Assembly: GCA_021811865.1 (NCBI GenBank)
Contig: JAKAQB010000044.1
Location: forward strand, 1-31,953
Source of the DNA: Actinomycetes bacterium
GTDB lineage: Bacteria; Actinomycetota; Acidimicrobiia; Acidimicrobiales; Palsa-688
DNA: 31,953 bases
Reading direction: 5' to 3'
The stretch's first letter is position 1, and every line of letters begins with the position of its first letter. Under the pieces are notes generated by a model that had not been told where the DNA came from, did no database searches, and saw nothing but the letters and a program-made list of their open reading frames with translations. Shown one piece after another: positions 25,071-31,953 of the stretch. The translations under genes were made by a program, and so were the position numbers.

Positions 25071-27119
25071 TCAGTGGCGTCGAGCGAGTTGCGCGGCGTA
25101 GGTGCTCCAGTCACCACCAGCCGTGCGAACCCAGCGGACCGCGGTGTTGGGGGTGATGTTGAGAAGTCGGGCGACCATGGCTGCAGGAAGTCGGCCTGCG
25201 AGGTGGGTGAGCGCGGCGCGGCGAGCATCGGAGGGTCTCAGGCCGTGGCGCTGGAGGCGCTGACCGAGCTGATAGGCGGTGAGCGGCCGGCCTGGGTCGA
25301 GGCCGCAGAACAGCCACGGAGTGGCTGGAGGGGATCCCACGCCGCTGTAGGGCCGGCGTTCGGTGGCGAGGCGAACCGTGAGGGCGTCGAGTGGCGCAGG
25401 CAGCTCGATCGGAGTGGCACCCAGCTTCAGGCGCACCACGCCGTCAGGACGCTTCTCGATCTGGTCGGTCCTGAGGGTGACGATGCGTGAGAGGTGCTGG
25501 GCGTAGAGGACGACCAGGCAGCCGGCGACCCGGTCGCTGAGCTCGATCGTGTCGTCGTGGAGGAACCGGCGGGCGGCCTCCCATCGGGCGTCGTCGTCGA
25601 CCGTGGCAGGACTCGGCCCACGCGAGGGGGTAGGGAGCGGGAAGTGCTCGACGTGGTAGTGGTCCACGGCCCAGTCCAAGAAGTCGGCAACCTCGGGCGC
25701 GTTCGGGGGACCCTCGGTGATCCAGGCGTCGATGTCGGCCTGGGCGCAGTCGGCCAGCACGCGATCTCGTCGCTCGAGGAAGTCCAGGAAGGCGATGGCG
25801 GCGTTGAACGTCTTCCTGGCGTGACCGGTGGGGGTTCTCGCCGCCGGGTCGGCGGCTTTCGCACGGGACCGGGCCCGACGCAGCACGCGCCACGTGGCAT
25901 AGGAGCGCAGCAGGCGGCGTCGGGCGGCGTCTGTGACGCTGTCGAGCCGCGAGGCGACCCATGCCTCGAGCCGGGCGAGCTCGTCGTCTCTCGGCGCAAG
26001 GACGCCGTAGGCGACGAGCAGATGGCGCAGGTAGTCGGCACCGCGCCTGCGCCGGTGGGCATCGAGCCCCTCGTGGCTGAGCGCCAGGGTGCCGGCGACG
26101 ATCTCGCCCAGCACGGCGGCGGCGGCCGAGGAGCGCAGCCAGTTGTGAGCGCTGTAGGGCTGGGGCGCGGCCACGATCGCCTCGTAGACCGGCCGCAGCG
26201 GACCGTCGGGGTCGCCCAAGAGTCGGGCCGCTCTGGTCCGAAGCGCGCAGCGAACGCACTCCCCATCGGCGTAGAGGCGGTCCTCGATCCCGCAGCTGTG
26301 GCACGCGGCGAGTGGGTCGACGCCGGCGCAGTCGGCGCACCGGCGGGCATCGGGTCCCGGCGGTGCCATGAGCCGACGGTCCTGGTGACAGTCGCTGCAG
26401 CGCCCCCGCCTCGAGAGCGCCGCCCGATAACACGGTTCGCACACCGGCCCCTCGGGCCACTGCGCGCACGGGGGACGCTGGTCGCCGCAGTGGGCGCACC
26501 TCCGCGATCGGCGCGGTGAACACGAGACGCAGATTGGACGGCCGGCGGCGGCGAAGTTGCAGGGCTTGTCCCGCCCGCAGACCCCACACGTGGCGATCGG
26601 ACCCTTGTAGCAGCTGTCGCAGACGTCGCCGTCGGCACCGTGCGCCCGGCGGGCGATGGGCCTGATCCGTCCGCAACGCGAGCACGCCCGGCGCGGCCGT
26701 GGTGCACAGCGCGCGCAGAGCGCCTCACCTGTCGGTCCCCGTCCGGCGACCGGCTTGACGACTCGACAGACGCTGCAGGCGGTGGCGAGCTTCAGACGCC
26801 GGCACCGCGGGCAGCGCGCGGCGCCGTCCTCGGACGCGGTCAACTTTCGGTGGGTCCTGGCGCACCCGGCGCAGCGGGGCTCGGGAAGTCGTGACCCGCG
26901 GTCCCGCAGCTCGGACACGAGCCGTCCGACCGACGGTGGCGCCCCGAGCCCGAGGGCCTCGGGCCCGCCTTCCAGCGCGCTGACGAGCACGTCGAGCGTC
27001 CTGGCATTCGTCGCCACAGCAGCGATCGCGCCAACGACCACGTCTGCGGGCACGGTCGGGTCGGCTTGGCTGACGCGGCGGGCGACGAGATCCCGCTTGG
27101 CCTCTTGGGCGGCGTTCAC
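25071..27119 (-). CDS. Large element protein: seven zinc ribbons plus degenerate tyrosine recombinase domain
   Basis: 682 aa from GTG 27119, overlapping the HTH gene stop. Residues 83-291 hold seven tandem CxxC-x(11-20)-CxxC ribbons (C83/86-C103/106, 115/118-135/138, 146/149-167/170, 178/181-197/200, 208/211-227/230, 241/244-261/264, 273/276-288/291). Residues about 415-680 follow the tyrosine recombinase layout but most catalytic residues are lost: box I reads YAQHLSRIVTL without the GLR arginine, box II reads SDARRAALTHL (H to S, R kept, H to R), LGH became LNI, and the nucleophile Tyr position is Trp (VRWV). It is thus probably a DNA-binding, catalytically inactive partner of the active recombinase, perhaps the targeting subunit. 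Confidence 0.75.
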   Translation of the reverse strand: MNAAQEAKRDLVARRVSQADPTVPADVVVGAIAAVATNARTLDVLVSALEGGPEALGLGAPPSVGRLVSELRDRGSRLPEPRCAGCARTHRKLTASEDGAARCPRCRRLKLATACSVCRVVKPVAGRGPTGEALCARCAPRPRRACSRCGRIRPIARRAHGADGDVCDSCYKGPIATCGVCGRDKPCNFAAAGRPICVSCSPRRSRRCAHCGDQRPPCAQWPEGPVCEPCYRAALSRRGRCSDCHQDRRLMAPPGPDARRCADCAGVDPLAACHSCGIEDRLYADGECVRCALRTRAARLLGDPDGPLRPVYEAIVAAPQPYSAHNWLRSSAAAAVLGEIVAGTLALSHEGLDAHRRRRGADYLRHLLVAYGVLAPRDDELARLEAWVASRLDSVTDAARRRLLRSYATWRVLRRARSRAKAADPAARTPTGHARKTFNAAIAFLDFLERRDRVLADCAQADIDAWITEGPPNAPEVADFLDWAVDHYHVEHFPLPTPSRGPSPATVDDDARWEAARRFLHDDTIELSDRVAGCLVVLYAQHLSRIVTLRTDQIEKRPDGVVRLKLGATPIELPAPLDALTVRLATERRPYSGVGSPPATPWLFCGLDPGRPLTAYQLGQRLQRHGLRPSDARRAALTHLAGRLPAAMVARLLNITPNTAVRWVRTAGGDWSTYAAQLARRH

Positions 27120-27457
27120 CGCGTGCTGCCCGGAGCGACCCGTGCTCGTCGCGGCGTGATCTCACGCAGCACGCCGCGAGCCGGTGCACGCGGCGGCCGC
27201 TCCGGGCTGTCGCGCATCGGCTCGATGAGGTCGGCCGGGCTGCAGTCCAAGATGTCGCACAGGGCGGCCAGGGTCGTGAGGCTGAGGCGCTCGGGGACCT
27301 TGGCCACGAGGCGGTAGACCTGCTCACGACTGAGCTCGACACCCCGGCTTTCGAGCAGCGGCACCAGCTCGGTCGTCTTCCAGATCCCGCGTTGGCCGAG
27401 CCGTTCGCGCAGGTGCCAGCGATAGCCGACGCTGACATGAGACGTGCGCGGGCTCAC
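27116..27457 (-). CDS. Small XRE-like HTH protein of the element
   Basis: 113 aa from GTG 27457, overlapping the recombinase stop by four bases; its own stop overlaps the next gene start. The centre (about residues 30-80) reads TTELVPLLESRGVELSREQV and YRLVAKVPERLSLTTLAALC then DILDCSPADLIEP, an HTH_26/Cro-type helix-turn-helix. The C-terminal 30 residues are Arg/Pro-rich. In the element it may be a repressor or an architectural cofactor, by position similar to TnpC of Tn554. Confidence 0.78.
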   Translation of the reverse strand: MSPRTSHVSVGYRWHLRERLGQRGIWKTTELVPLLESRGVELSREQVYRLVAKVPERLSLTTLAALCDILDCSPADLIEPMRDSPERPPRAPARGVLREITPRRARVAPGSTR

Positions 27458-28542
27458 CGGCGCCCCTCGGCCTCAAAAGCCCGGTCCAGTGAGGCGCGCA
27501 GCATCGTGTTGGTGTGATCGGCGCCCACGCTCGTATAGATGGCGGTCGTCGACGCCCACGAGTGCCCCGCTTGGTGCTGGACGAAGACCGGGTCGGTGCC
27601 GTCTTCGATGAGGTGCGTGATGTAGCTGTGGCGTAGGCAGTGCACCGAGATCTCGCCGGGGAGGCCGGCCGTCTTTCGCCAGGCGGCGAAGCGTTCGTCG
27701 ATCCGGCGAGTGGAGATGCGCTCGCCTCGCTCGGTGAGCCACAGCGCCGGGACCTTGGCCGCCTCGCCATGGAGGGGCCGCACCTCTTCGACGTACTGGC
27801 TGAGGACGTCTTTGGCCCAGGGGAACACGGTCGCCACGGTCCGGCGCCGGGGTGGGCTGCCCCGTTTGGCCTTGCCGAAGCGCACGTGCACGTTGCCGTA
27901 GCCGGCGAGCTCGGGGGCCGCGGGGTTCGGGCCCAAATCTGCCACGTCGAGCATGGCGGCCTCCTTCGACCGCAGCCCCCAGGCGTAGATCACCTTGACC
28001 AGCGTGGCGTCTCTGAACGCGGCCAGCCACCCCTTGTGGGCCGAGACGGCCGCGTCGTGCACGGCCGTGTCGGCGGTGTCGAAGAGCGCCTGGAGCTCCG
28101 TCCGGGTGAGGGGGCGCCGTCCGGGGCGGCCCTCGTGCTCGTCTGAGTGGACCGCCGTGTTTCCCTCGTGGCAGATCTGGACGGGGATTTCCCCCACCCG
28201 CTCCATGCAGGCCTGCGCCCAGCCGTAGCGGGGGTCGCAGAGGTAGTCCATGAACACCGCCAGCGATCCCTCGTAGTTGCGCACCGTCGAGTGCGCCCAG
28301 CTGCCCTCGGCCACCCAGGCGTCGAGGTGCTCGGCACACCACTGCCAGGGCCAGGCGTCGGTGAACGCCTGGAATCGCCGGACGACCCCCACCCGACAAC
28401 GCGTGATCGTGGGCGAGAGCCTCCGGGCAGCATGCTGGCGGCACCAGCCCTCGAGCATCGCCTCGAAGAGCGACTCCTCGGCCCGTAGCGGCACCGCCTC
28501 GGAAACGAGCACGAGCGCCGCCGAGCCTGCGGGCTTTGCCAC
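27454..28542 (-). CDS. Tyrosine recombinase of the element, intact copy
   Basis: 362 aa from GTG 28542, seven bases after GGAGG; an ATG at 28602 is in frame but has no such site. An N-terminal SAM-like core-binding domain (about 20-120) is followed by the catalytic domain with all residues present: Arg in IYAWGLRSKEAAML, Lys in RFGKAKRG, H301/R304 in HCLRH, His in QAGHSW and Tyr in TTAIYTSV. It should cut and join the element ends. Codon 312, just after SYITHL, is the site at which the same gene is interrupted in the second copy, so the gene carries a target for its own element. A second, truncated copy lies at 28678-29718. Confidence 0.9.
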   Translation of the reverse strand: MAKPAGSAALVLVSEAVPLRAEESLFEAMLEGWCRQHAARRLSPTITRCRVGVVRRFQAFTDAWPWQWCAEHLDAWVAEGSWAHSTVRNYEGSLAVFMDYLCDPRYGWAQACMERVGEIPVQICHEGNTAVHSDEHEGRPGRRPLTRTELQALFDTADTAVHDAAVSAHKGWLAAFRDATLVKVIYAWGLRSKEAAMLDVADLGPNPAAPELAGYGNVHVRFGKAKRGSPPRRRTVATVFPWAKDVLSQYVEEVRPLHGEAAKVPALWLTERGERISTRRIDERFAAWRKTAGLPGEISVHCLRHSYITHLIEDGTDPVFVQHQAGHSWASTTAIYTSVGADHTNTMLRASLDRAFEAEGRR

Positions 28543-28784
28543 CTCACCACCTCCGTGCTGTCTGTGCACCTTCTGCCACACAGCGGCACCAGATGCATCC
28601 ATACCCGATGGTGCAGCGTGGCATCTGATGCAGGCAACGATGGTGGATGCCCGTTCAACAGGAGGTTCGCCGCGCGCTCAGCGCACGGCGCTCATCTCGC
28701 GATCACCCAACGGCCGCAACGCTCCTGGTCGCTGAGGATTGCGAACCGTGCCGAGTGTTGCACTTAGTGCAACATCGCTGATTT
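27609..28784. repeat. 1176-bp tandem repeat, unit 1
   Basis: Direct tandem repeat with 28785-29960. It covers the 5' 311 codons of the recombinase, its upstream region and the right end of the element. The two units differ at only three positions that I found (28658 A/G, 28668 C/T, 28730 C/T), all outside the coding part. Unit 1 continues seamlessly into the intact recombinase gene. Confidence 0.95.
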
Positions 28785-29718
28785 TGAGGTGCGTGATGTA
28801 GCTGTGGCGTAGGCAGTGCACCGAGATCTCGCCGGGGAGGCCGGCCGTCTTTCGCCAGGCGGCGAAGCGTTCGTCGATCCGGCGAGTGGAGATGCGCTCG
28901 CCTCGCTCGGTGAGCCACAGCGCCGGGACCTTGGCCGCCTCGCCATGGAGGGGCCGCACCTCTTCGACGTACTGGCTGAGGACGTCTTTGGCCCAGGGGA
29001 ACACGGTCGCCACGGTCCGGCGCCGGGGTGGGCTGCCCCGTTTGGCCTTGCCGAAGCGCACGTGCACGTTGCCGTAGCCGGCGAGCTCGGGGGCCGCGGG
29101 GTTCGGGCCCAAATCTGCCACGTCGAGCATGGCGGCCTCCTTCGACCGCAGCCCCCAGGCGTAGATCACCTTGACCAGCGTGGCGTCTCTGAACGCGGCC
29201 AGCCACCCCTTGTGGGCCGAGACGGCCGCGTCGTGCACGGCCGTGTCGGCGGTGTCGAAGAGCGCCTGGAGCTCCGTCCGGGTGAGGGGGCGCCGTCCGG
29301 GGCGGCCCTCGTGCTCGTCTGAGTGGACCGCCGTGTTTCCCTCGTGGCAGATCTGGACGGGGATTTCCCCCACCCGCTCCATGCAGGCCTGCGCCCAGCC
29401 GTAGCGGGGGTCGCAGAGGTAGTCCATGAACACCGCCAGCGATCCCTCGTAGTTGCGCACCGTCGAGTGCGCCCAGCTGCCCTCGGCCACCCAGGCGTCG
29501 AGGTGCTCGGCACACCACTGCCAGGGCCAGGCGTCGGTGAACGCCTGGAATCGCCGGACGACCCCCACCCGACAACGCGTGATCGTGGGCGAGAGCCTCC
29601 GGGCAGCATGCTGGCGGCACCAGCCCTCGAGCATCGCCTCGAAGAGCGACTCCTCGGCCCGTAGCGGCACCGCCTCGGAAACGAGCACGAGCGCCGCCGA
29701 GCCTGCGGGCTTTGCCAC
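28678..29718 (-). pseudogene. Truncated second copy of element recombinase with foreign tail
   Basis: Same GTG start (29718) and first 311 codons as the intact copy, then at 28784/28785, one base into codon 312, it joins the right end of the element. The fused frame adds a tail starting K-ISDVALSATLGTVR and ends at 28678. The distal His (AGHSW) and Tyr (TAIYTSV) are lost, so it cannot catalyse recombination. It keeps its own promoter region and ribosome binding site, so a catalytically dead protein could still be made. Confidence 0.88.
28756..28774. repeat. Palindrome at right end of element
   Basis: TGTTGCAC-TTA-GTGCAACA, 8-bp perfect arms with a 3-nt spacer, ten bases inside the right end. 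It is a likely binding site for the recombinase or the HTH protein. Confidence 0.75.
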
Positions 29719-29960
29719 CTCACCACCTCCGTGCTGTCTGTGCACCTTCTGCCACACAGCGGCACCAGATGCATCCATACCCGATGGTGCAGCGTGGCAT
29801 CTGATGCAGGCAACGATGGTGGATGCCCGTTCAGCAGGAGGTTTGCCGCGCGCTCAGCGCACGGCGCTCATCTCGCGATCACCCAACGGCCGCAACGCTC
29901 CTGGTTGCTGAGGATTGCGAACCGTGCCGAGTGTTGCACTTAGTGCAACATCGCTGATTT
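28785..29960. repeat. 1176-bp tandem repeat, unit 2
   Basis: Second unit, nearly identical to 27609-28784. Its left boundary is the codon-312 target site of the recombinase and its right boundary is the end of the element joined to another recombinase gene. So both boundaries of the repeat are site-specific junctions, not random duplication endpoints. Confidence 0.95.
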
Positions 29961-30855
29961 CGAGCTCGGTGCCGTAGGTGTGCCGGAGGCGATGGGGCCG
30001 GACCCGGGTCGCCCCGCACCGCTCCCGGTGGGTGCGGAAGATCCGGCGCATCCCCGCCTCGGTGAGGCGAGCCCCACGGGTCGGGCCGCGGAGCACGACG
30101 AAGCACCCGGGTGTGGCGCAGCCGGCGGGGCGTTCGTCGCGCAGATACGACGCGAGCTCGGAGAAGAACGCCCGGTCGACTGGCACGATCCGCTCCTTCT
30201 CGCCCTTCCCGACGACCCGGAGACGCCGTAGGCCCTGGTCGACGTCTGCAAGCTTGAGGGAGCGGACCTCAGCTGAGCGGAGGCCGCCGAGCAGCATGGC
30301 GAGGGCCATCGCCCGGTCGCGATGGGTATTGAGGTCCTCGACGAAGGCGGACACCTCGTCGGGCTCGAGTGCTTCGGGCAGCCGATTCGGCTCCCGCACG
30401 AGCCGTCCGCCGCTGCGCGGTCGACCGGAGGCGATGTGACCGAGGAGCCCACGGCGCTTCCCTCGCCAGCCGGTCGAGCGGCGAGCTGCCGGAACGGGGT
30501 TATCCGCCCGGGCGCCCGTCAGTACGGCGTAGTCGAACAGGCCGCGGACGGCAGCGATGCGCTGATTCATGGTGGCCGGGGCCGCCCCGGAAGCGAGCCG
30601 GATGACCTTCCCGTTCCTCTGGCGCTGGCTGAGCCAGTCGAGGAACTCGAAGAAGTCGGTCGGCTGGACCGACGCGAGGCCGATGTCGTGTTCCTCGCAG
30701 AAGCGGAAGAAGCTCAGCAGGTGGAAGGCGTAGGTCCGGATGGTCGTGGCTGCGAACGCCCGCGTCGAGAGATGATCGAGGTAGCGGTTCGCGAGCGAGA
30801 CGTCGCCTCCCGATCCGCTGAGCCGGTGTCCGCCATCCTCGTGAACGACCTGCAT
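29854..30855 (-). pseudogene. Unrelated tyrosine recombinase gene truncated by the element
   Basis: Starts at ATG 30855 with GGAGGT six bases upstream. The first 298 codons encode a different recombinase (FAATTIRTYAFHLLSFFRFC core-binding domain, LLGGLRSAEVRSLKLADV with the box-I Arg, VVGKGEKERIVPV with the Lys, HRLRHTYGTEL box II). At 29960/29961, one base into the codon after TEL, it joins the right end of the element and picks up the tail E-ISDVALSATLGTVR, ending at 29854. The distal catalytic His and Tyr are gone. This family is common among actinobacterial transposon-type integrases and is only distantly similar to the element's own recombinase. Confidence 0.88.
29932..29950. repeat. Palindrome at right end, second copy
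   Basis: The same TGTTGCAC-TTA-GTGCAACA as at 28756-28774, at the same distance from the second right-end junction (29960). Confidence 0.75.
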
Positions 30856-31953
30856 CGCACACCTCCGACATCGGCTCCGTACCAGTGTGATCATCCGGCG
30901 TCTGCGTCTCGCGGATGGTCGACCACGAGGCCAGCGAGGGCCGGTAAACGGATAGGCGCTTCTGGTTCTTGAGAAGATGATTGAGCGCCTCGGCGAAGCC
31001 GTTGGAGGCACCGCCGGCTCTCGCGTAGTTGACGATCTCGGTCTTCCAGTTCTCGATTGTCTTGCCGAGGGTGACGAACGCCGGGATCCGCGAGCGCCGG
31101 CACATCACGATGAACATCCGAGTCGCGAGCTCGAAGTTCACGACGTCGCCTGCCTTGCCGAGCGCCATGGCGGCTCGGAAGGCCTCCTTCAGCTCGTAGG
31201 CGAGCCCGAGATCAGAGTCGATGTGGGTGACGTCGACGACGAGCAGGCGTTGTCGCAGCCCCCGGCGCGAGGTGTCCGCCTCGAGCTCGTCACGGGGCCG
31301 GGCGAGGGCGAAGCGGGCGTCCTTGAACGGCTTGCCGAGCGCCTTGGAGCGGCGCCGCCAGCGGTTCCAGGCCTCCCGGCGGACCTCGGTGAGGGCGTAA
31401 CCCACCCGGCGGTGGAGATGGAAGGCGTCAGCCACGATGAGGGCGTTCGGGAAGAGCGCCCTTACGGCCATGCGGTATGGGGCGTGGCAGTCGATCGTGA
31501 CGACCTCGACGCGGCACCGCTCGGCGTGGGAGTAGAGGTGGGCGAAGAACATGACGGCCGAGGCGTCGCGTCCCGGTGCGAGGTCGATGACGACCGCGCG
31601 CTCGGGATCGGAGAACACCGTGGCGTAGACGTGGTTCTTCTTGACCGAGCACTCGTCGATGGCGAGGTGGCGACCGAGGCGGCCGCGGGTGCGGGCGAAC
31701 ACCTCCCGACGCTTCTTGCCGACCGCCAGGCGCAGGTAGTGCTCGGGCACGCCGAGGTCGATCGCCGTCCTTCGCGTCGCACGTCCGCGTTGCAGGTCGG
31801 CGAAGAAGCTGAGCGCCCGTTCGGATGCCCCGCCCCGCCCGATCCCCTCGAAGCGCTCGTCGAAGGTGCGCCGCGCGCAGTCCTCGTACTCGCAGACGAA
31901 GCGCCGCACGCAGATCGAGAGCGTGATCACGAGGGTGCGCACGACGTCGATGA
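30500..31953 (-). CDS. ISL3-family transposase, start beyond window, abnormal C-terminus
   Basis: The frame is open at the right edge, so the N-terminus is outside (a GTG at 31942 exists but the zinc-finger region is normally longer: ICVRRFVCEYEDCARRTF is its second half). The DDE domain is visible: HLAIDECSVKKNHVYATVFS (first Asp), VVTIDCHAPYRMAVRALFPN with VADAFHLH (second Asp) and ASNGFAEALNHLLKNQKR (Glu). After about position 30960 family similarity fades, and the frame runs without a stop through the neighbouring recombinase gene in another frame to 30500. The natural end appears lost, probably where the recombinase-carrying DNA joined it. It may be inactive. Confidence 0.7.
   Translation of the reverse strand, partial: IDVVRTLVITLSICVRRFVCEYEDCARRTFDERFEGIGRGGASERALSFFADLQRGRATRRTAIDLGVPEHYLRLAVGKKRREVFARTRGRLGRHLAIDECSVKKNHVYATVFSDPERAVVIDLAPGRDASAVMFFAHLYSHAERCRVEVVTIDCHAPYRMAVRALFPNALIVADAFHLHRRVGYALTEVRREAWNRWRRRSKALGKPFKDARFALARPRDELEADTSRRGLRQRLLVVDVTHIDSDLGLAYELKEAFRAAMALGKAGDVVNFELATRMFIVMCRRSRIPAFVTLGKTIENWKTEIVNYARAGGASNGFAEALNHLLKNQKRLSVYRPSLASWSTIRETQTPDDHTGTEPMSEVCDAGRSRGWRTPAQRIGRRRLAREPLPRSSLDAGVRSHDHPDLRLPPAELLPLLRGTRHRPRVGPADRLLRVPRLAQPAPEEREGHPARFRGGPGHHESAHRCRPRPVRLRRTDGRPGG

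Larger units (their letters stand above)
24988..28784 (-). mobile_element. Three-gene tyrosine-recombinase element, complete copy
   Basis: A 3.8-kb unit with the gene order (transcribed on minus) tyrosine recombinase, small HTH protein and large zinc-ribbon/degenerate recombinase protein. All three are coupled by four-base overlaps. The right end is fixed at 28784 because the same end sequence joins two different genes (at 28784/28785 and 29960/29961). The left end is placed at 24988 because the right end read inward (AAATCAGCGATG) and the left end read inward (TAGTCGGCGATT) match at 8 of the first 11 positions, and the flank at 24987 then continues an integrase in frame. The content recalls Tn554 (TnpA and TnpB recombinases plus small TnpC), but gene order differs and relationship is only an inference. 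No accessory cargo is present. Confidence 0.8.

Noticed and set aside
24988..28784. RIT (recombinase-in-trio) element
   Set aside because: RIT elements carry three tyrosine recombinases; here only one is intact, one is degenerate with zinc ribbons and the third gene is a small HTH protein. Tn554 is the closer comparison.
27609..29960. Assembly artefact as explanation of the 1176-bp tandem repeat
   Set aside because: The copies differ at three positions and both borders coincide with site-specific junctions also seen in an unrelated gene, which an artefact would not produce; long reads would still be the final test.

Overview
This is a high-GC actinobacterial chromosome segment. The gene content (SenX3/RegX3-like pair, ClpS-DUF2017, CtaA/CtaB with a Mycobacterium-like ABC exporter, SCO6880-type conjugation genes) fits Actinomycetota. 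I lean towards class Acidimicrobiia, but that is inference from gene flavour; no rRNA is present to test it.

Layout. 1-3826 (minus strand): the downstream end of an actinobacterial type IV secretion/conjugation operon, in transcription order a small membrane protein, a TrbL/VirB6-like channel protein, an SCO6880-family protein and a VirB4-like ATPase that runs off the left edge. 3994-7722 (plus): sensor kinase, response regulator, ABC ATPase and permease. 7938-8435: a frameshifted IS110 transposase remnant. 8789-10831: ctaB and ctaA, divergent, for heme O and heme A of cytochrome oxidase. 10833-13103: clpS, a DUF2017 gene and an S51-peptidase-like/CysS-tail fusion, tightly coupled. 13169-13241: tRNA-Glu, followed by a transposase remnant and a replication-relaxation gene typical of conjugative elements. 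15493-24334: mixed chromosomal genes (two GNATs, a secreted lysozyme-like protein, an acyl-CoA ligase, a doubly frameshifted MFS exporter, a GT-C-like membrane protein, DUF3224), with a 1.4-kb largely gene-free stretch at 15970-17358. 24481-24706: tRNA-Asp and tRNA-Phe.

The most interesting part is 24680-30855. A complete 3.8-kb, three-gene element (24988-28784) encodes an apparently active tyrosine recombinase, a small HTH protein and a large protein with seven zinc ribbons and a degenerate recombinase domain. Its junctions fall in three different tyrosine recombinase genes at the same place, one base into the codon after the conserved box-II motif (LRHxxxTxL): the tRNA-Phe integrase (3' half kept), a second copy of the element's own recombinase (5' part kept) and an unrelated recombinase at 29961-30855 (5' part kept). 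Each target loses or is separated from the distal catalytic His/Tyr region. I read this as a site-specific element that targets the catalytic box of tyrosine recombinase genes, including its own, and so disables rival integrases. Later homologous recombination between copies would explain the mixed flanks and the 1176-bp tandem repeat. The right edge holds an ISL3-family transposase that runs off the window.
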